This document shows positions 12,355 to 21,163 of a stretch of DNA of 29,161 bases, in pieces. The notes under the pieces were generated by a model. The model saw only the letters and a program-made list of their open reading frames with translations. It was not told where the DNA came from and did no database searches. The DNA lies in the NCBI GenBank assembly GCA_947174975.1, contig CAMWLA010000003.1, forward strand, positions 1 through 29,161, in the 5' to 3' direction. The position numbers and the translations under genes were made by a program. Numbering within the stretch: position 1 is the stretch's first letter; every line of letters begins with the position of its first letter. The stretch is from an uncultured Clostridia bacterium. GTDB taxonomy: Bacteria > Bacillota > Clostridia > Christensenellales > Borkfalkiaceae.

Positions 12355-12980
12355 GCGTTTTCGGAAGGTTCGGAGGGTTTCTCAGCTTTGTCTTCGGCAG
12401 CCCCCTCTTCTGTAACGCCGGTATCTTTTTCGTCTTCCTTGGCTTCGGCATCCTCGGTTGCGGCAAGCTCTGCTTTAGCCGTTTTTTCTTTCTTTTCGGC
12501 AAACGCGAAGAACCTTTGACCGAAATAGTTAAGCACGGTGTAAAGTCCGGCGCCGACTATTAAAGCGATAAACTCCTTCCACTTGTCGGCAATGCCCGAA
12601 TTTTTGAGGGCAAGTTCCATTAAAGGTTTTGCGCCGAGATAGGAAACGACGTAGCACAAAAGCACGGTGACGATAAATTTGACCACTATCATCTTCGACT
12701 TTTCTTTGTTGCCGAACGACCAGTACTTATTGAGGAAGTAGCTTAGTATTCCGCCGACAACGTAGTTAATGGCCGAACAGATAATGTACGAAGCGGTGTA
12801 ATCGGTAGTGCCCAAAACGAAAACCAGTTTTTGGGCAAATACGGGAACGGTTTTGTTGAATATGAATGACAACAGCAACATTATTCCCATACCGACCGCG
12901 GTATTCGCAACGCCGACAATTAAAAATTTAAGAGTTTTTTTGTCTATGAATTTTTTGAAAAAAGTAATAATCTTATTCAT
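12351..12980 (-). CDS. GtrA-family membrane protein (putative lipid-sugar flippase)
   Basis: 209 residues; ATG overlaps the GT2 gene by 8 bases and has GGAG 7 bases upstream. Four membrane helices (about 18-40, 63-84, 96-116, 137-157) match the GtrA domain: LKFLIVGVANTAVGMGIML, INYVVGGILSYFLNKYWSF and VLNYFGQRFFAF at the end. GtrA-like proteins are thought to flip undecaprenyl-phosphate-linked sugar across the membrane. The last 45 residues are a highly charged, Ala/Glu/Lys-rich cytoplasmic tail that is not part of the domain. It completes a three-gene GT-C/GT2/GtrA operon, equivalent to the systems that glycosylate O-antigen or, in Gram-positive bacteria, teichoic acids. Confidence 0.9.
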   Translation of the reverse strand: MNKIITFFKKFIDKKTLKFLIVGVANTAVGMGIMLLLSFIFNKTVPVFAQKLVFVLGTTDYTASYIICSAINYVVGGILSYFLNKYWSFGNKEKSKMIVVKFIVTVLLCYVVSYLGAKPLMELALKNSGIADKWKEFIALIVGAGLYTVLNYFGQRFFAFAEKKEKTAKAELAATEDAEAKEDEKDTGVTEEGAAEDKAEKPSEPSENA

Positions 12981-13932
12981 GTTTGGGCTCCGCGTCGACT
13001 AAGCTTTCAGCAATAAAGTAGCGCGGTCTGTGTTTTACTTCAAAGTAGGTTTTACCTACGTAGTCGCCGATAATTCCAAGCGAAAATTCCAAAATTCCGC
13101 TCATCGTAACGATTGACGAAATAACTATCCATACGGAACTTGAGATATTCAAGCAGAAAAGAGTAATAGTTGCAGCCAAGCCCAAGATACCTATTAACGT
13201 AAAGAATAAGCCGGCGCGGCGAACGAATTTTATGGGCGTTAACGTCAGCGAGGTTATGCCCTCGTACGCAAGCGCAAGCATTTTCTTCAAGGGATACTTG
13301 CTTTCGCCAGCAACGCGCTTTTCGCGGTCGTAGAAAACCAAATCAGACTTATAACCTATCATGGGCACGAGTCCGCGGAGGAACAGATTACATTCCTTGT
13401 ATTCGCTTAAGCCGTTTACTGCGCGCCTTGACATGAGGCGGTATTCCGAGTGGTTAAACACGATATCCCCGCCCATCTTTTTAATAATTTTGTAAAAGCT
13501 TTCAGCCGTAAAGCGTTTGAAAAAGCTGTCCTTTTTTCTCGCCTTTCTTACGCCGTAAACGATATCGCAGCCCTCTTCGAACTTTTCAAGCATTTCGTCT
13601 ATTGCGTTTATATCGTCTTGCAAATCAACGTCCATAGTAATGGTCGCGTCTGCGTACTTTGCCGCCGTTTCAAGCCCCGCAAGCATTGCATTCTGCTGGC
13701 CCTTATTTCTTGAAAGATTTACGCCCGCATAATGCTTGTCCTCTTCGTGAAGCTTTGTAATCAATTCCCACGTCTTATCGCGCGAACCGTCGTTGACGTA
13801 AAGTATTCTGCTGTCGTCGCTGATTTTTTTCGCTTGTATAAGTGAAAACAGCTTTTCTTTCAGTATAGGCGCTGAAATGGGAAGCATTTCCTCTTCATTA
13901 TAACACGGCAACACTATGTATAAAACCGTCAT
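12973..13932 (-). CDS. GtrB-like polyprenyl-phosphate glycosyltransferase (GT2)
   Basis: 319 residues from the ATG at 13932, which overlaps the upstream stop (ATGA) and has AAGGAG 8 bases before it; a longer frame is not needed. The cytoplasmic GT2 domain shows LPCYNEEEMLP (8-18), YVNDGSRDKT (45-54), LSRNKGQQNAMLAG (73-86) and the metal-binding DVDLQDD (101-107). KRVAGESKYPLKKM and two C-terminal helices (about 236-258 and 263-290) follow, the layout of GtrB/CsbB and dolichol-phosphate-mannose synthase-like enzymes. The reaction is transfer of a nucleotide-activated sugar to undecaprenyl phosphate. The sugar cannot be told from sequence. Coupled to the GT-C upstream and to gtrA downstream. 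Confidence 0.92.
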   Translation of the reverse strand: MTVLYIVLPCYNEEEMLPISAPILKEKLFSLIQAKKISDDSRILYVNDGSRDKTWELITKLHEEDKHYAGVNLSRNKGQQNAMLAGLETAAKYADATITMDVDLQDDINAIDEMLEKFEEGCDIVYGVRKARKKDSFFKRFTAESFYKIIKKMGGDIVFNHSEYRLMSRRAVNGLSEYKECNLFLRGLVPMIGYKSDLVFYDREKRVAGESKYPLKKMLALAYEGITSLTLTPIKFVRRAGLFFTLIGILGLAATITLFCLNISSSVWIVISSIVTMSGILEFSLGIIGDYVGKTYFEVKHRPRYFIAESLVDAEPKHE

Positions 13933-15458
13933 TTTGTAAACTCCTTTAATGCGTATAAATAATACGTTTCTATTCTGGTATCCGAACGCTGTCTTGCCGT
14001 AGCAAGCAATTCGTATTTTTCGCTTATTGCTTCGGGTAGGGGCGCAATACATACGACGTAATCCGCCTTGCCTTCCGTAACCCATTCCTTCTGAGTATCC
14101 GTAATTTCGTCAAGCTTAATATTCGGTTTGAAAAAATATTTGCACTCGGGAACGGTGTCCGTCGCGGTATTAATTCCCAAGTCGAGCGCATTGTAATTGA
14201 GTATGTTTCCCGAAAAGTGGGTTTCTTCTATTATTTTGGCGAACTTGTACTGCACGCGAGAGCTTGTCGGGGAAAACACCCTATACCTTATGGGGTTAAC
14301 CGCAAGTGAAAGTCCCGAAAGTGCGAACACGCAAATTCCCGCAACGACGTAGAATTTTTTTAAAACCTTGTCCAAAGCCTTCGAGGTAAACTTAAGCTTG
14401 CACAGCGCAACCATTCCGATAAACGCGTACATGCAGACGGTAAAGCCGTAATACACTCCGCCGCGTCCGCCGGCATAAATCAAGAAGTTCATACAGCCGT
14501 AGGTCGTAAAAATCGCCGCCTTTTCACGACGGTTTATATCCTTCGTAAAAATGAGATAAACAAACCCGGGCAGTATTAAAAGATAGAAGCTGAGTCCGAA
14601 ATATATCGAGCGGATAAACACCCATAAAGGCCAGAAAATCTTTTTAATGAATCCGACGATATTTCCTCTCGTTCCCGAACTGTATACGAATAAATTATCG
14701 TAGAAGTAAACTTCCCATAAATCCTTGAACGCGCCGTGTACGCCGAAGTAAATGAATACGGGCAAGCTCACTACCAGAAACGCGCCGAAGAACGCGCCGA
14801 TACCGGCAAGCAGATGCTTCCACGTTTTGTCCTTGAGTTCGAAAATGAGCATAATCACGGCCCAGCCGAGATAGAACCCGCAGAGCGTATACTTTATCCA
14901 GAAAGCAATAGCCGCGAACGCGCCGACAGCCGCATACCTTATAAGGCTGACCTTTCCGCCCTTTGCGTATTCCAAGAGGTACCAAAGCGATACCGCCATA
15001 AACGGCATAACCAGCTCTTCCGCGCTGTCACCGTGAAATAACGTGAAAGACGAATAGCTTGCGAACATTATGAAAGGCAGACAGATAAGCGCGTACTTCT
15101 TTTCTAAGTATAAAAGGAGAATACGGTACTCTGCATAAGCAAACACGAAAGCAAGCGCAATCTCTACAAGATAAATGCCGATGAACGTGCGGTGGGATAT
15201 GAGATACGCAACCGAGTGCAAGGCGTAGATATAAAAGCCCTTATGGTCGAATATATCCCTATACAGCACTTTGCCTTTAAGCATTGCCTTGCCCACGGTA
15301 AAGTAAATGTTGGAGTCAACCCACTCGTTATTCGGATACATGAACGAGCAAGTACTGCATACCGTCATAAAGATGAACGCCAACCCCGCTATCCACAGAA
15401 AGTGACCGTAGCGGGTCAAAAAATTTATAAATTTTTCTTTTGCAGTCGTTTCATCCAT
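13929..15458 (-). CDS. GT-C family integral membrane glycosyltransferase
   Basis: 509 residues with about ten or eleven membrane helices and a C-terminal soluble portion from about residue 400. The first extracytoplasmic loop holds EWVDSNIYFTVGKAMLKGK followed by LYRDIFDHKGFYIYAL, the acidic-loop and D-x-KG signature of GT-C enzymes that use polyprenyl-phosphate sugars. The acceptor is unknown. With the GtrB-like and GtrA-like proteins it completes a donor synthesis, flipping and transfer set, like GtrC in O-antigen modification or YfhO in Bacillus lipoteichoic acid glycosylation, though it is not clearly homologous to either. First gene of the operon; only a weak TGAG precedes the ATG. Confidence 0.85.
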   Translation of the reverse strand: MDETTAKEKFINFLTRYGHFLWIAGLAFIFMTVCSTCSFMYPNNEWVDSNIYFTVGKAMLKGKVLYRDIFDHKGFYIYALHSVAYLISHRTFIGIYLVEIALAFVFAYAEYRILLLYLEKKYALICLPFIMFASYSSFTLFHGDSAEELVMPFMAVSLWYLLEYAKGGKVSLIRYAAVGAFAAIAFWIKYTLCGFYLGWAVIMLIFELKDKTWKHLLAGIGAFFGAFLVVSLPVFIYFGVHGAFKDLWEVYFYDNLFVYSSGTRGNIVGFIKKIFWPLWVFIRSIYFGLSFYLLILPGFVYLIFTKDINRREKAAIFTTYGCMNFLIYAGGRGGVYYGFTVCMYAFIGMVALCKLKFTSKALDKVLKKFYVVAGICVFALSGLSLAVNPIRYRVFSPTSSRVQYKFAKIIEETHFSGNILNYNALDLGINTATDTVPECKYFFKPNIKLDEITDTQKEWVTEGKADYVVCIAPLPEAISEKYELLATARQRSDTRIETYYLYALKEFTK

Positions 15459-15491
15459 TACTCAGACCATTAAAGTATACTATTTTTTATA

Positions 15492-15520
15492 ATTATATCA
15501 CTGTTAATTATAAAATTCAA
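15492..15520 (-). promoter_or_regulatory. Promoter of the GT-C/GtrB/GtrA operon
   Basis: On the minus strand TTGAAT (15520-15515), a 17-base spacer and TATAAT (15497-15492), with transcription expected near 15485 and a leader of about 27 bases. Confidence 0.7.
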
Positions 15521-15529
15521 GTGTTTGAC

Positions 15530-15558
15530 TTGCTAAATAATGGACAAAGTTATATAAT
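15530..15558 (+). promoter_or_regulatory. Promoter of the divergent GT-C gene
   Basis: TTGCTA (15530-15535), 17 bases, then TATAAT (15553-15558), giving a short leader that contains the GAGG ribosome binding site. A TTGACT at 15525-15530 is a better -35 but would need a 22-base spacer. Confidence 0.6.
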
Positions 15559-15576
15559 AAGGCAACGAGGTACGAT

Positions 15577-17064
15577 ATGCAGAGGAAAATTATTCGCGAT
15601 TACCGTTTCTGGGCTATACTGATATGCGCGGGGCTTTTTATCTCCTTGGGGATAATAAACCTTTTGAAAATTTCTATTCCCACGGCAAAGTTCGGCGCTT
15701 TGAGCTGTGCGTTCATTTATATTGCCACGGCTTTGCCCTTCATAGTCTTTTTCGTTTTCGCGGCGTTAAAGCTTAAAAAAAGCAGAACATTAATCATTGT
15801 TGCCGCAATGTTTGTACTCTCGTATATAATAAGAATTTGGTTTGCGGATTTCCAAAGTAACGACTACATTTACTTCCTTTCCAAATGGATGGCGGAATAC
15901 AGATCGCTGGGCATTAAAGAGTGCTTCGTGCAGCAAGTGGGAAACTATTCCCCTCTTTACAACTACTTTTTAATCGCGTTTTCGCGAATGAATATATATG
16001 AATTATACCTAATAAAAACGCTGTCGTTCTACTTCGAGGCGCTGACGGTATTCTTCGCGGTAAAGATTATCTGCTTTGTGCGGAAAGAAAGCTTTAACTT
16101 TTTGTGGGCTGCAATCTTTTTGCTCCTTCCCATCCCCTTTACGAACAGCAGCCAGTGGGCGCAGTGCGACACCGTGTACACCATGTGCGTGGTCGCGGGA
16201 ATTTACTTCGCGCTGAAATGCAACTGCATCCCCGCATATATTTTCATAGGCTTGGGACTTGCGTTCAAAATGCAGACGGTTTTGATTCTTCCCGTAGGTT
16301 TGGTTCTTCTGCTTGCAAAAAATTCCGACGGTAAAAAATATCTTTTATGGAGATATATCTGGATAGTTCCTCTCGTATTCTTTGCGGCAAGCAGTCTGCC
16401 CGTATTCTTCGGCGGAAGCTTCTTCAAGGTGCTATCCGTTTACTTCAACCAGACGACTGAAGGAAATGCTAATCAACCACTCAACGGCCGCTGTGCAAAT
16501 ATTTTATATCCGTTTTCGTCTATCCCCGACAAGAGCGTAGCTTATTACATACTGCTCGTCTTGTTTATAGCGATAACCGCAGTGACGGATATATTTATAA
16601 TTTACCGCACGCTTAAAAAGGCGGGTAAAGCCCTCGACGTGCAGACGGCGCTTTTGCTGTGCGTGCTTCTTCCTTTAAACTCGGTATTCTTTATGCCGAA
16701 GATGCTTGACAGATTTTATTACATTGCCGAAATTTTCTTGATAATCTATTTCGCAACATACCGCGACAAAAACTCGTTCACGGCGTATGTGCTTTTGGAA
16801 ACAGCGCAGTGGCTTGTGTATATGCGCGCACTGCGAAAACTTTACGCATTGGTTGTCGCTCCGTTCTTCTCGCTTGGCGCGCTTATCATTGCATACGCAA
16901 TATTCTTTAAAAAATTGCCGTTTGAAAATACCGGCAAAATGAAGGGGCTTACTTCAAAGCTTAACAGCTTTGCAACGCTTATAACGGAAAGCCCGAAAGA
17001 AGCCGTTGACGAAACCCCGTCAGACGTTCCCGACGAACCGGCGACGGAAAATAACGAAGAATAA
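15577..17064 (+). CDS. GT-C family membrane glycosyltransferase (mannosyltransferase-like)
   Basis: 495 residues; ATG has GAGG 6 bases upstream. About eleven or twelve membrane helices are present, with a first extracytoplasmic loop containing ADFQSNDYIYFLSKWMAEYR, then GNYSPLYNYFLIAFSRM. This D-Y and N-Y-S-P-L-Y pattern is typical of bacterial GT-C proteins annotated as DUF2029/mannosyltransferase-like. The C-terminal 40 residues are acidic and cytoplasmic. Substrate and acceptor are unknown. It is divergent from the GT-C/GtrB/GtrA operon with back-to-back promoters, so it may decorate the same surface polymer using the same lipid-linked sugar; this is inferred from position only. Ends at a bidirectional terminator. 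Confidence 0.82.
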   Translation: MQRKIIRDYRFWAILICAGLFISLGIINLLKISIPTAKFGALSCAFIYIATALPFIVFFVFAALKLKKSRTLIIVAAMFVLSYIIRIWFADFQSNDYIYFLSKWMAEYRSLGIKECFVQQVGNYSPLYNYFLIAFSRMNIYELYLIKTLSFYFEALTVFFAVKIICFVRKESFNFLWAAIFLLLPIPFTNSSQWAQCDTVYTMCVVAGIYFALKCNCIPAYIFIGLGLAFKMQTVLILPVGLVLLLAKNSDGKKYLLWRYIWIVPLVFFAASSLPVFFGGSFFKVLSVYFNQTTEGNANQPLNGRCANILYPFSSIPDKSVAYYILLVLFIAITAVTDIFIIYRTLKKAGKALDVQTALLLCVLLPLNSVFFMPKMLDRFYYIAEIFLIIYFATYRDKNSFTAYVLLETAQWLVYMRALRKLYALVVAPFFSLGALIIAYAIFFKKLPFENTGKMKGLTSKLNSFATLITESPKEAVDETPSDVPDEPATENNEE

Positions 17065-17065
17065 T

Positions 17066-17098
17066 AAAAAGCATCTGCTATGTTGCAGATGCTTTTTT
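17066..17098. terminator. Bidirectional Rho-independent terminator
   Basis: A5, GCATCTGC (17071-17078), loop TATGTT, GCAGATGC (17085-17092), T6. It ends the plus-strand GT-C gene and, from the other side, the long comM-trx operon. Confidence 0.93.
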
Positions 17099-17101
17099 AT
17101 T

Positions 17102-17413
17102 TTATAAATTCTTTTCAAGGAACTCTCTGGTTTCGCTCTTCGAAGTATAGCCGAGAGATTTAGCAGCTTCCTCGCCGTTTTTGAAAACCGCAACGAGGGG
17201 AATAGACATAATGCCGTAACGCCTTGCAAGTTCCATATTTTCGTCTATGTCAACCTTGACGAAAACCGCCTTGTCGGCAAAGTCTTTAGATACCTCGTCC
17301 ATAACGGGCGCAAGCATTTTGCAAGGGCCGCACCACGTTGCGAAAAAATCGCATACGACGGGCTTGTCCCCCTTTAAAAGTTCATCGAATTTTTCGGTGT
17401 TGATTTGTTCCAT
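17102..17413 (-). CDS. trxA: Thioredoxin
   Basis: 103 residues, the usual length. The redox site WCGPC (27-31) sits in VVCDFFATWCGPCKML, followed by VFVKVDIDENMELARRYGI and the cis-proline loop SIPLV (P72), then FKNGEEAAKSLGY. The common cis-Pro motif is TIPT, so SIPL is a mild variant. It is a cytoplasmic disulfide reductase supplied by thioredoxin reductase, which is not in the window. Last gene of the operon, 12 bases after hisS, with GAGGA upstream of the ATG. Confidence 0.93.
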   Translation of the reverse strand: MEQINTEKFDELLKGDKPVVCDFFATWCGPCKMLAPVMDEVSKDFADKAVFVKVDIDENMELARRYGIMSIPLVAVFKNGEEAAKSLGYTSKSETREFLEKNL

Positions 17414-17425
17414 TATTTTTTTCCT

Positions 17426-18673
17426 CTACTTTAAGTATGAGTAAATATCTTCTAATTTAACCGCTTGCTGCGTTCCGTCGGACATTTTCTTTAAATTGAC
17501 TTCGCCACTATTGAGCTCGTCCTCGCCGATAACCGCAACATATTCCGCGCCCAATTTGTCCGCGTACTTAAATTGCGCCTTTACTGAACGCTCCATAAGG
17601 TCGCATTCCGCATTAATTCCCTTATTTCTAAGCAGATTTGTAACTTTAAACGCAACTTCGCGCGTTTTTTCGTCCATACCCGCGATATATATGCGGGTCT
17701 TTTTATTTTCGGGAATTTTTATGCCCTCGGCTTCCATTACCATTAAAAGCCGCTCTATTCCCCCGCCGAAGCCGACAGCGGGAACGGGCTTTTCGCCTAT
17801 CTGCTGTAAGAGGGTATCGTATCTTCCCCCTCCGCAGACGGTGCCTTGCGCGCCCGCCGCGCTTGATATAAACTCGAATACGGTACGGCTGTAATAGTCA
17901 AGCCCGCGCACGATTTGGGGATTTACTTCATATTTAACCCCGCTTATATCCAACAGCTTTTTAACTTCGCCGAAGTACGCACGGCAAGAATCGCAGAGAT
18001 AATCCGTAATTGCGGGAGCGTTAACCGTAAAGCGTTTGCACCTTTCGTCCTTGCAGTCGAGCATGCGCATAGGGTTCTTTTCGAAACGCGCATTACAGTC
18101 CGCGCACATTTCCGACAAGTGCGGTCTGAAATAATCTTTAAGCGCAAGCGCGTATTCTTTTCTGCACTCGGCACAGCCGATAGAATTGATTTGCAGTTTT
18201 ACTTCCTTAAGCCCTAATCTTTTATAGAAAATATCTACGAGGGTTATGACCTCCGCATCCGCTTGCGGACTGTCCGAGCCGTAAAGCTCGACGCCGAACT
18301 GGTGGTGTTCTCTCAGTCTTCCCGCTTGCGGGCGTTCGTATCTGAACGCGGGCGAAAAGTAGTACATCTTTGCGGGAAGCCCTTCGTTAGCCATTCCGTT
18401 CTCCACGAACGAGCGTGCAACGCCCGCCGTGCCCTCGGGTTTTAAAGTGACCGAACGGTTGCCCTTGTCTATAAAGGTGTACATCTCTTTTTTTACTATA
18501 TCGGTGGTGTCGCCAACTCCGCGCAAGAAAAGCTCGGTATGCTCCAAAACGGGCGTCCTTATTTCCTTAAACCCGAACGAATGCGCAACCTCGCGCGCGG
18601 TGGCTTCGATATACTGCCACTTATACGACTGCGACGGCAGTACGTCCTTCATTCCCTTTGCTATGTTTATCAT
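17426..18673 (-). CDS. hisS: Histidyl-tRNA synthetase
   Basis: 415 residues, normal for bacterial HisRS; ATG preceded by GAGG at about 5 bases. This class II synthetase charges tRNA-His in the cytoplasm. Motif 2 is YYFSPAFRYERPQAGRLREH-like, with FRYERPQ followed by the HHQFGVE strand. The histidine-specific loops are RGLDYYSRTVFEF and GGGRYDTLL. Motif 3 is AVGFGGGIERLLM. The insertion contains Cys-rich segments (GCAECRKEY, CADCNARFEKNP, LDCK) that are also common in Firmicutes HisRS. A C-terminal anticodon-binding domain starts near residue 325. No T-box leader is present, since the gene follows an SLR-protein gene by 7 bases. Confidence 0.96.
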   Translation of the reverse strand: MINIAKGMKDVLPSQSYKWQYIEATAREVAHSFGFKEIRTPVLEHTELFLRGVGDTTDIVKKEMYTFIDKGNRSVTLKPEGTAGVARSFVENGMANEGLPAKMYYFSPAFRYERPQAGRLREHHQFGVELYGSDSPQADAEVITLVDIFYKRLGLKEVKLQINSIGCAECRKEYALALKDYFRPHLSEMCADCNARFEKNPMRMLDCKDERCKRFTVNAPAITDYLCDSCRAYFGEVKKLLDISGVKYEVNPQIVRGLDYYSRTVFEFISSAAGAQGTVCGGGRYDTLLQQIGEKPVPAVGFGGGIERLLMVMEAEGIKIPENKKTRIYIAGMDEKTREVAFKVTNLLRNKGINAECDLMERSVKAQFKYADKLGAEYVAVIGEDELNSGEVNLKKMSDGTQQAVKLEDIYSYLK

Positions 18674-18680
18674 AATAACC

Positions 18681-19856
18681 TCATTCGGCGGTTTCGCCGA
18701 AATATTTCTTTAAGCTTTCAGCGGCTTCTTCGTGTCCGCGCCTTGCCGCCTCGCGCCAAAACTCTTTTGCCTTTTCGTTGTCGGCTTTTACGCCGTAACC
18801 GTTGTGATAACATTCGCCCAGTCTGAACGCGGCGTCTTTTTCAAGTTTATAACTATCCGTAAACAGCTGTACGGCGCGTTTATAATCTTGCTCCACTCCG
18901 TCGCCGTCGAAATAACAGCGGCCGAGATTATATTTGGCAATGTTGCTTTTTTCGGCGGCGGCTTGTAAAATTTCGATTGCCTTTTGCTTGTTTTGCGCCG
19001 TACCCTCGCCTTTGAGGTAAGCTTCCGCCATTTTGATTTTGCCGAAAATTTCGCCTTTGTCTGCGGCTTTATTATAGTAGTCGAAAGCCGCTCTGTCGTC
19101 TTTTAAAAAGCCCTTGCCTTCCTTGCACATATCGCCTAAACGAACGTAAGCGAAATAATATTCCGCGGCTACGGCTTTTTTATACCAGCTTTCCGCCTTG
19201 TAATAGTCGGGGTTGTTTTCGTCGTAACAATACAAATCGCCCAAACCCTTCATTGCGGCGCCGCTTCCCAGATCCGCCGCCTTTTTGTACCAGTATTCCG
19301 ATTTTTTAAAATCATCGATTTCCGGAAGAAGGCGGTAATCGTCGCCAAGCTCTATCATGCTTTCTATATCGCCCGCGTTGGCGGCTTTTTCCGTCCACTC
19401 GCGCGCCTTGTTTTCGTCATCGAACGCAACGAAGTATATAAGCGAAATGCGCTTCATTGCCTCGATATCGCCCTTATCGGCAAGCCGCGTGAAATACTCA
19501 ACGGCTTTCTTTCTGTTCGCTTTTATGGGCGGTTCGGCAACGTCGTTGCCGTGGTCGTAGTCGTCGGCAAGTGCGCGGATAGCTTCGTCATATCCTTGCT
19601 CCGCCGCCTTTTCAAGCCAGTAAACGTATTTGCCGCTTTCCTTGAATTCAAAGGTCTGCGCAAGATTGAACTGTGCCTCGGCGTCGCCCGCTTCGGCCGC
19701 CTTTAAAAGCTTTTCGTCGTTTTTGTCACGCACGCTGAACGTAGTAGCTTCCGTTGTCGGGGTACCGCTCCGCCTTTTTGCCTTTATTGCAACGGCGACC
19801 CAAAAACCTATTACGGCAACTGCCATAAAACAGACAAAAATTATCGTGGGTATCAT
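18681..19856 (-). CDS. Membrane-anchored Sel1-like (SLR) repeat protein
   Basis: 391 residues. One N-terminal membrane helix (about 3-24, PTIIFVCFMAVAVIGFWVAV) is followed by a basic stretch and then about nine Sel1-like repeats to the C-terminus. Examples are AAEAGDAEAQFNLAQTFE, AADLGSGAAMKGLGDLYC and AFRLGECYHNGYGVKADN. These helical-pair repeats form a solenoid scaffold for protein binding, and the topology puts it on the cytoplasmic or extracytoplasmic face depending on helix orientation; positive residues after the helix favour cytoplasmic. The ATG overlaps the hslU stop (ATGA), so it is translated with HslU. It occupies the place where codY is found in Bacillus, which hints at a link to HslVU but proves nothing. 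Confidence 0.87.
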   Translation of the reverse strand: MIPTIIFVCFMAVAVIGFWVAVAIKAKRRSGTPTTEATTFSVRDKNDEKLLKAAEAGDAEAQFNLAQTFEFKESGKYVYWLEKAAEQGYDEAIRALADDYDHGNDVAEPPIKANRKKAVEYFTRLADKGDIEAMKRISLIYFVAFDDENKAREWTEKAANAGDIESMIELGDDYRLLPEIDDFKKSEYWYKKAADLGSGAAMKGLGDLYCYDENNPDYYKAESWYKKAVAAEYYFAYVRLGDMCKEGKGFLKDDRAAFDYYNKAADKGEIFGKIKMAEAYLKGEGTAQNKQKAIEILQAAAEKSNIAKYNLGRCYFDGDGVEQDYKRAVQLFTDSYKLEKDAAFRLGECYHNGYGVKADNEKAKEFWREAARRGHEEAAESLKKYFGETAE

Positions 19857-21163
19857 AAAACGTACTTCTTTAAATCTCTGTTTTTAACTATATTTTCAAG
19901 ATGCTCTTCAACGTATTTCGCGTCGATATTGACGGGAATTACGGGGTAATCGTTTCCGCCCGCGTTGTAAGAAATATCTTCCAGAAGATGCTCCATTACG
20001 GTATGAAGTCTGCGTGCGCCGATGTCCTCGCTCGTCGCGTTGATGTCTTCGGCGATTTCGGCAATCTTTTCGATAGCGTCTTTCGTGAAGTGCAAGTCGA
20101 TATTATCCACCGCCAGAAGCGCGGCATACTGCGAGGTAATCGCGTTCTGCGGTTGGGTTAAAATATTTATGAAATCTTCCTTGGTAAGGCTTTGAAGCTC
20201 AACTTGAATGGGGAATCTGCCTTGAAGCTCGGGAATTAAATCTTCCACCTTGGATACGTGGAACGCGCCCGCGGCAATGAACAAAATATAGTCCGTTTTG
20301 ACGGGGCCGTATTTAGTCATTACGGTACAGCCCTCTACAATGGGCAATATGTCGCGCTGAACGCCCTCGCGCGATACGTCCGCGCCCTGGTTTCCCTTGC
20401 CCGCGATTTTATCGATTTCGTCGATGAAGATTATGCCGTCGTTTTCCGCACGGCGTATAGCTTCCGCGTTGACCGCGTCGTTATCTATAAGTTTATCCGC
20501 TTCCTCCGCCATAATCAGATTTTTAGCTTCGGCTACGGAAATTTTGCGCTTCTTTTTCTTGTGCATTCCCATTCCGTTGAAAATGGAACCCAAATCGATT
20601 GCCGCTCCGCTTCCGGGGGAAAGCTCCAAGGGGCGGGGAACGTCGTTGACCTCGATTTCGATAACGGTGCTATCGTACTTGCCCGCGTGGATATCGTCGA
20701 CTAAATTCTGCTCGAAAAGCTCTTTCGACATTTCACCGCGCTCGTCCTTTTTCATTTCGGCAAGCGCCTTTGCGATTCTGCGCTCGGCAGTGGCTGCGGC
20801 GCGGTAGCTGACCTCGGCGGTCTTTTCCTCTTTGACAAGACGGATAGCGCACTCAGCCAAATCGCGGACCATAGATTCCACGTCGCGGCCGACGTAGCCG
20901 ACCTCGGTATACTTGGTTGCTTCAACCTTTAAGAACGGAGCCTTGACAAGCTTTGCAAGTCTTCTTGCAATCTCCGTTTTACCTACGCCGGTAGGTCCCT
21001 TCATAATGATATTTTTAGGGGTAATTTCGTCCTGCAATTCGGGCGAAAGCTGACTTCTTCTGTAACGGTTACGAAGGGCTATTGCCACGGCTTTTTTAGC
21101 CTCGGTTTGCCCGATAATATATTTATTTAACTCGTGTACGGTCTGCTTAGGAGTGTAGTCCAT
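19853..21163 (-). CDS. hslU: ATP-dependent protease ATPase subunit HslU (ClpY)
   Basis: 436 residues. HslU is the AAA+ unfoldase that feeds substrates to HslV. Visible are the N-terminal KYIIGQTEAKKAVAIALRNR, Walker A GPTGVGKT (56-63), the pore loop GYVG (89-92), an intermediate domain of about residues 110-235, Walker B GIIFIDEIDKI, a sensor block ELQGRFPIQVELQ, and the ARRLHTVME segment. The C-terminus, RDLKKYVL, is the tail that inserts into HslV pockets. It overlaps hslV by one base (TAATG), with GGAGG inside the end of hslV, so the two subunits are coupled. Confidence 0.97.
   Translation of the reverse strand: MDYTPKQTVHELNKYIIGQTEAKKAVAIALRNRYRRSQLSPELQDEITPKNIIMKGPTGVGKTEIARRLAKLVKAPFLKVEATKYTEVGYVGRDVESMVRDLAECAIRLVKEEKTAEVSYRAAATAERRIAKALAEMKKDERGEMSKELFEQNLVDDIHAGKYDSTVIEIEVNDVPRPLELSPGSGAAIDLGSIFNGMGMHKKKKRKISVAEAKNLIMAEEADKLIDNDAVNAEAIRRAENDGIIFIDEIDKIAGKGNQGADVSREGVQRDILPIVEGCTVMTKYGPVKTDYILFIAAGAFHVSKVEDLIPELQGRFPIQVELQSLTKEDFINILTQPQNAITSQYAALLAVDNIDLHFTKDAIEKIAEIAEDINATSEDIGARRLHTVMEHLLEDISYNAGGNDYPVIPVNIDAKYVEEHLENIVKNRDLKKYVL

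Noticed and set aside
13933..14085. A longer start for the GtrB-like protein
   Set aside because: The extra residues overlap the GT-C gene in another frame, while the ATG at 13932 has AAGGAG and an ATGA coupling to the upstream stop.
17426..18673. T-box regulation of hisS
   Set aside because: The gene follows the SLR-protein gene by 7 bases, which leaves no room for a T-box leader.
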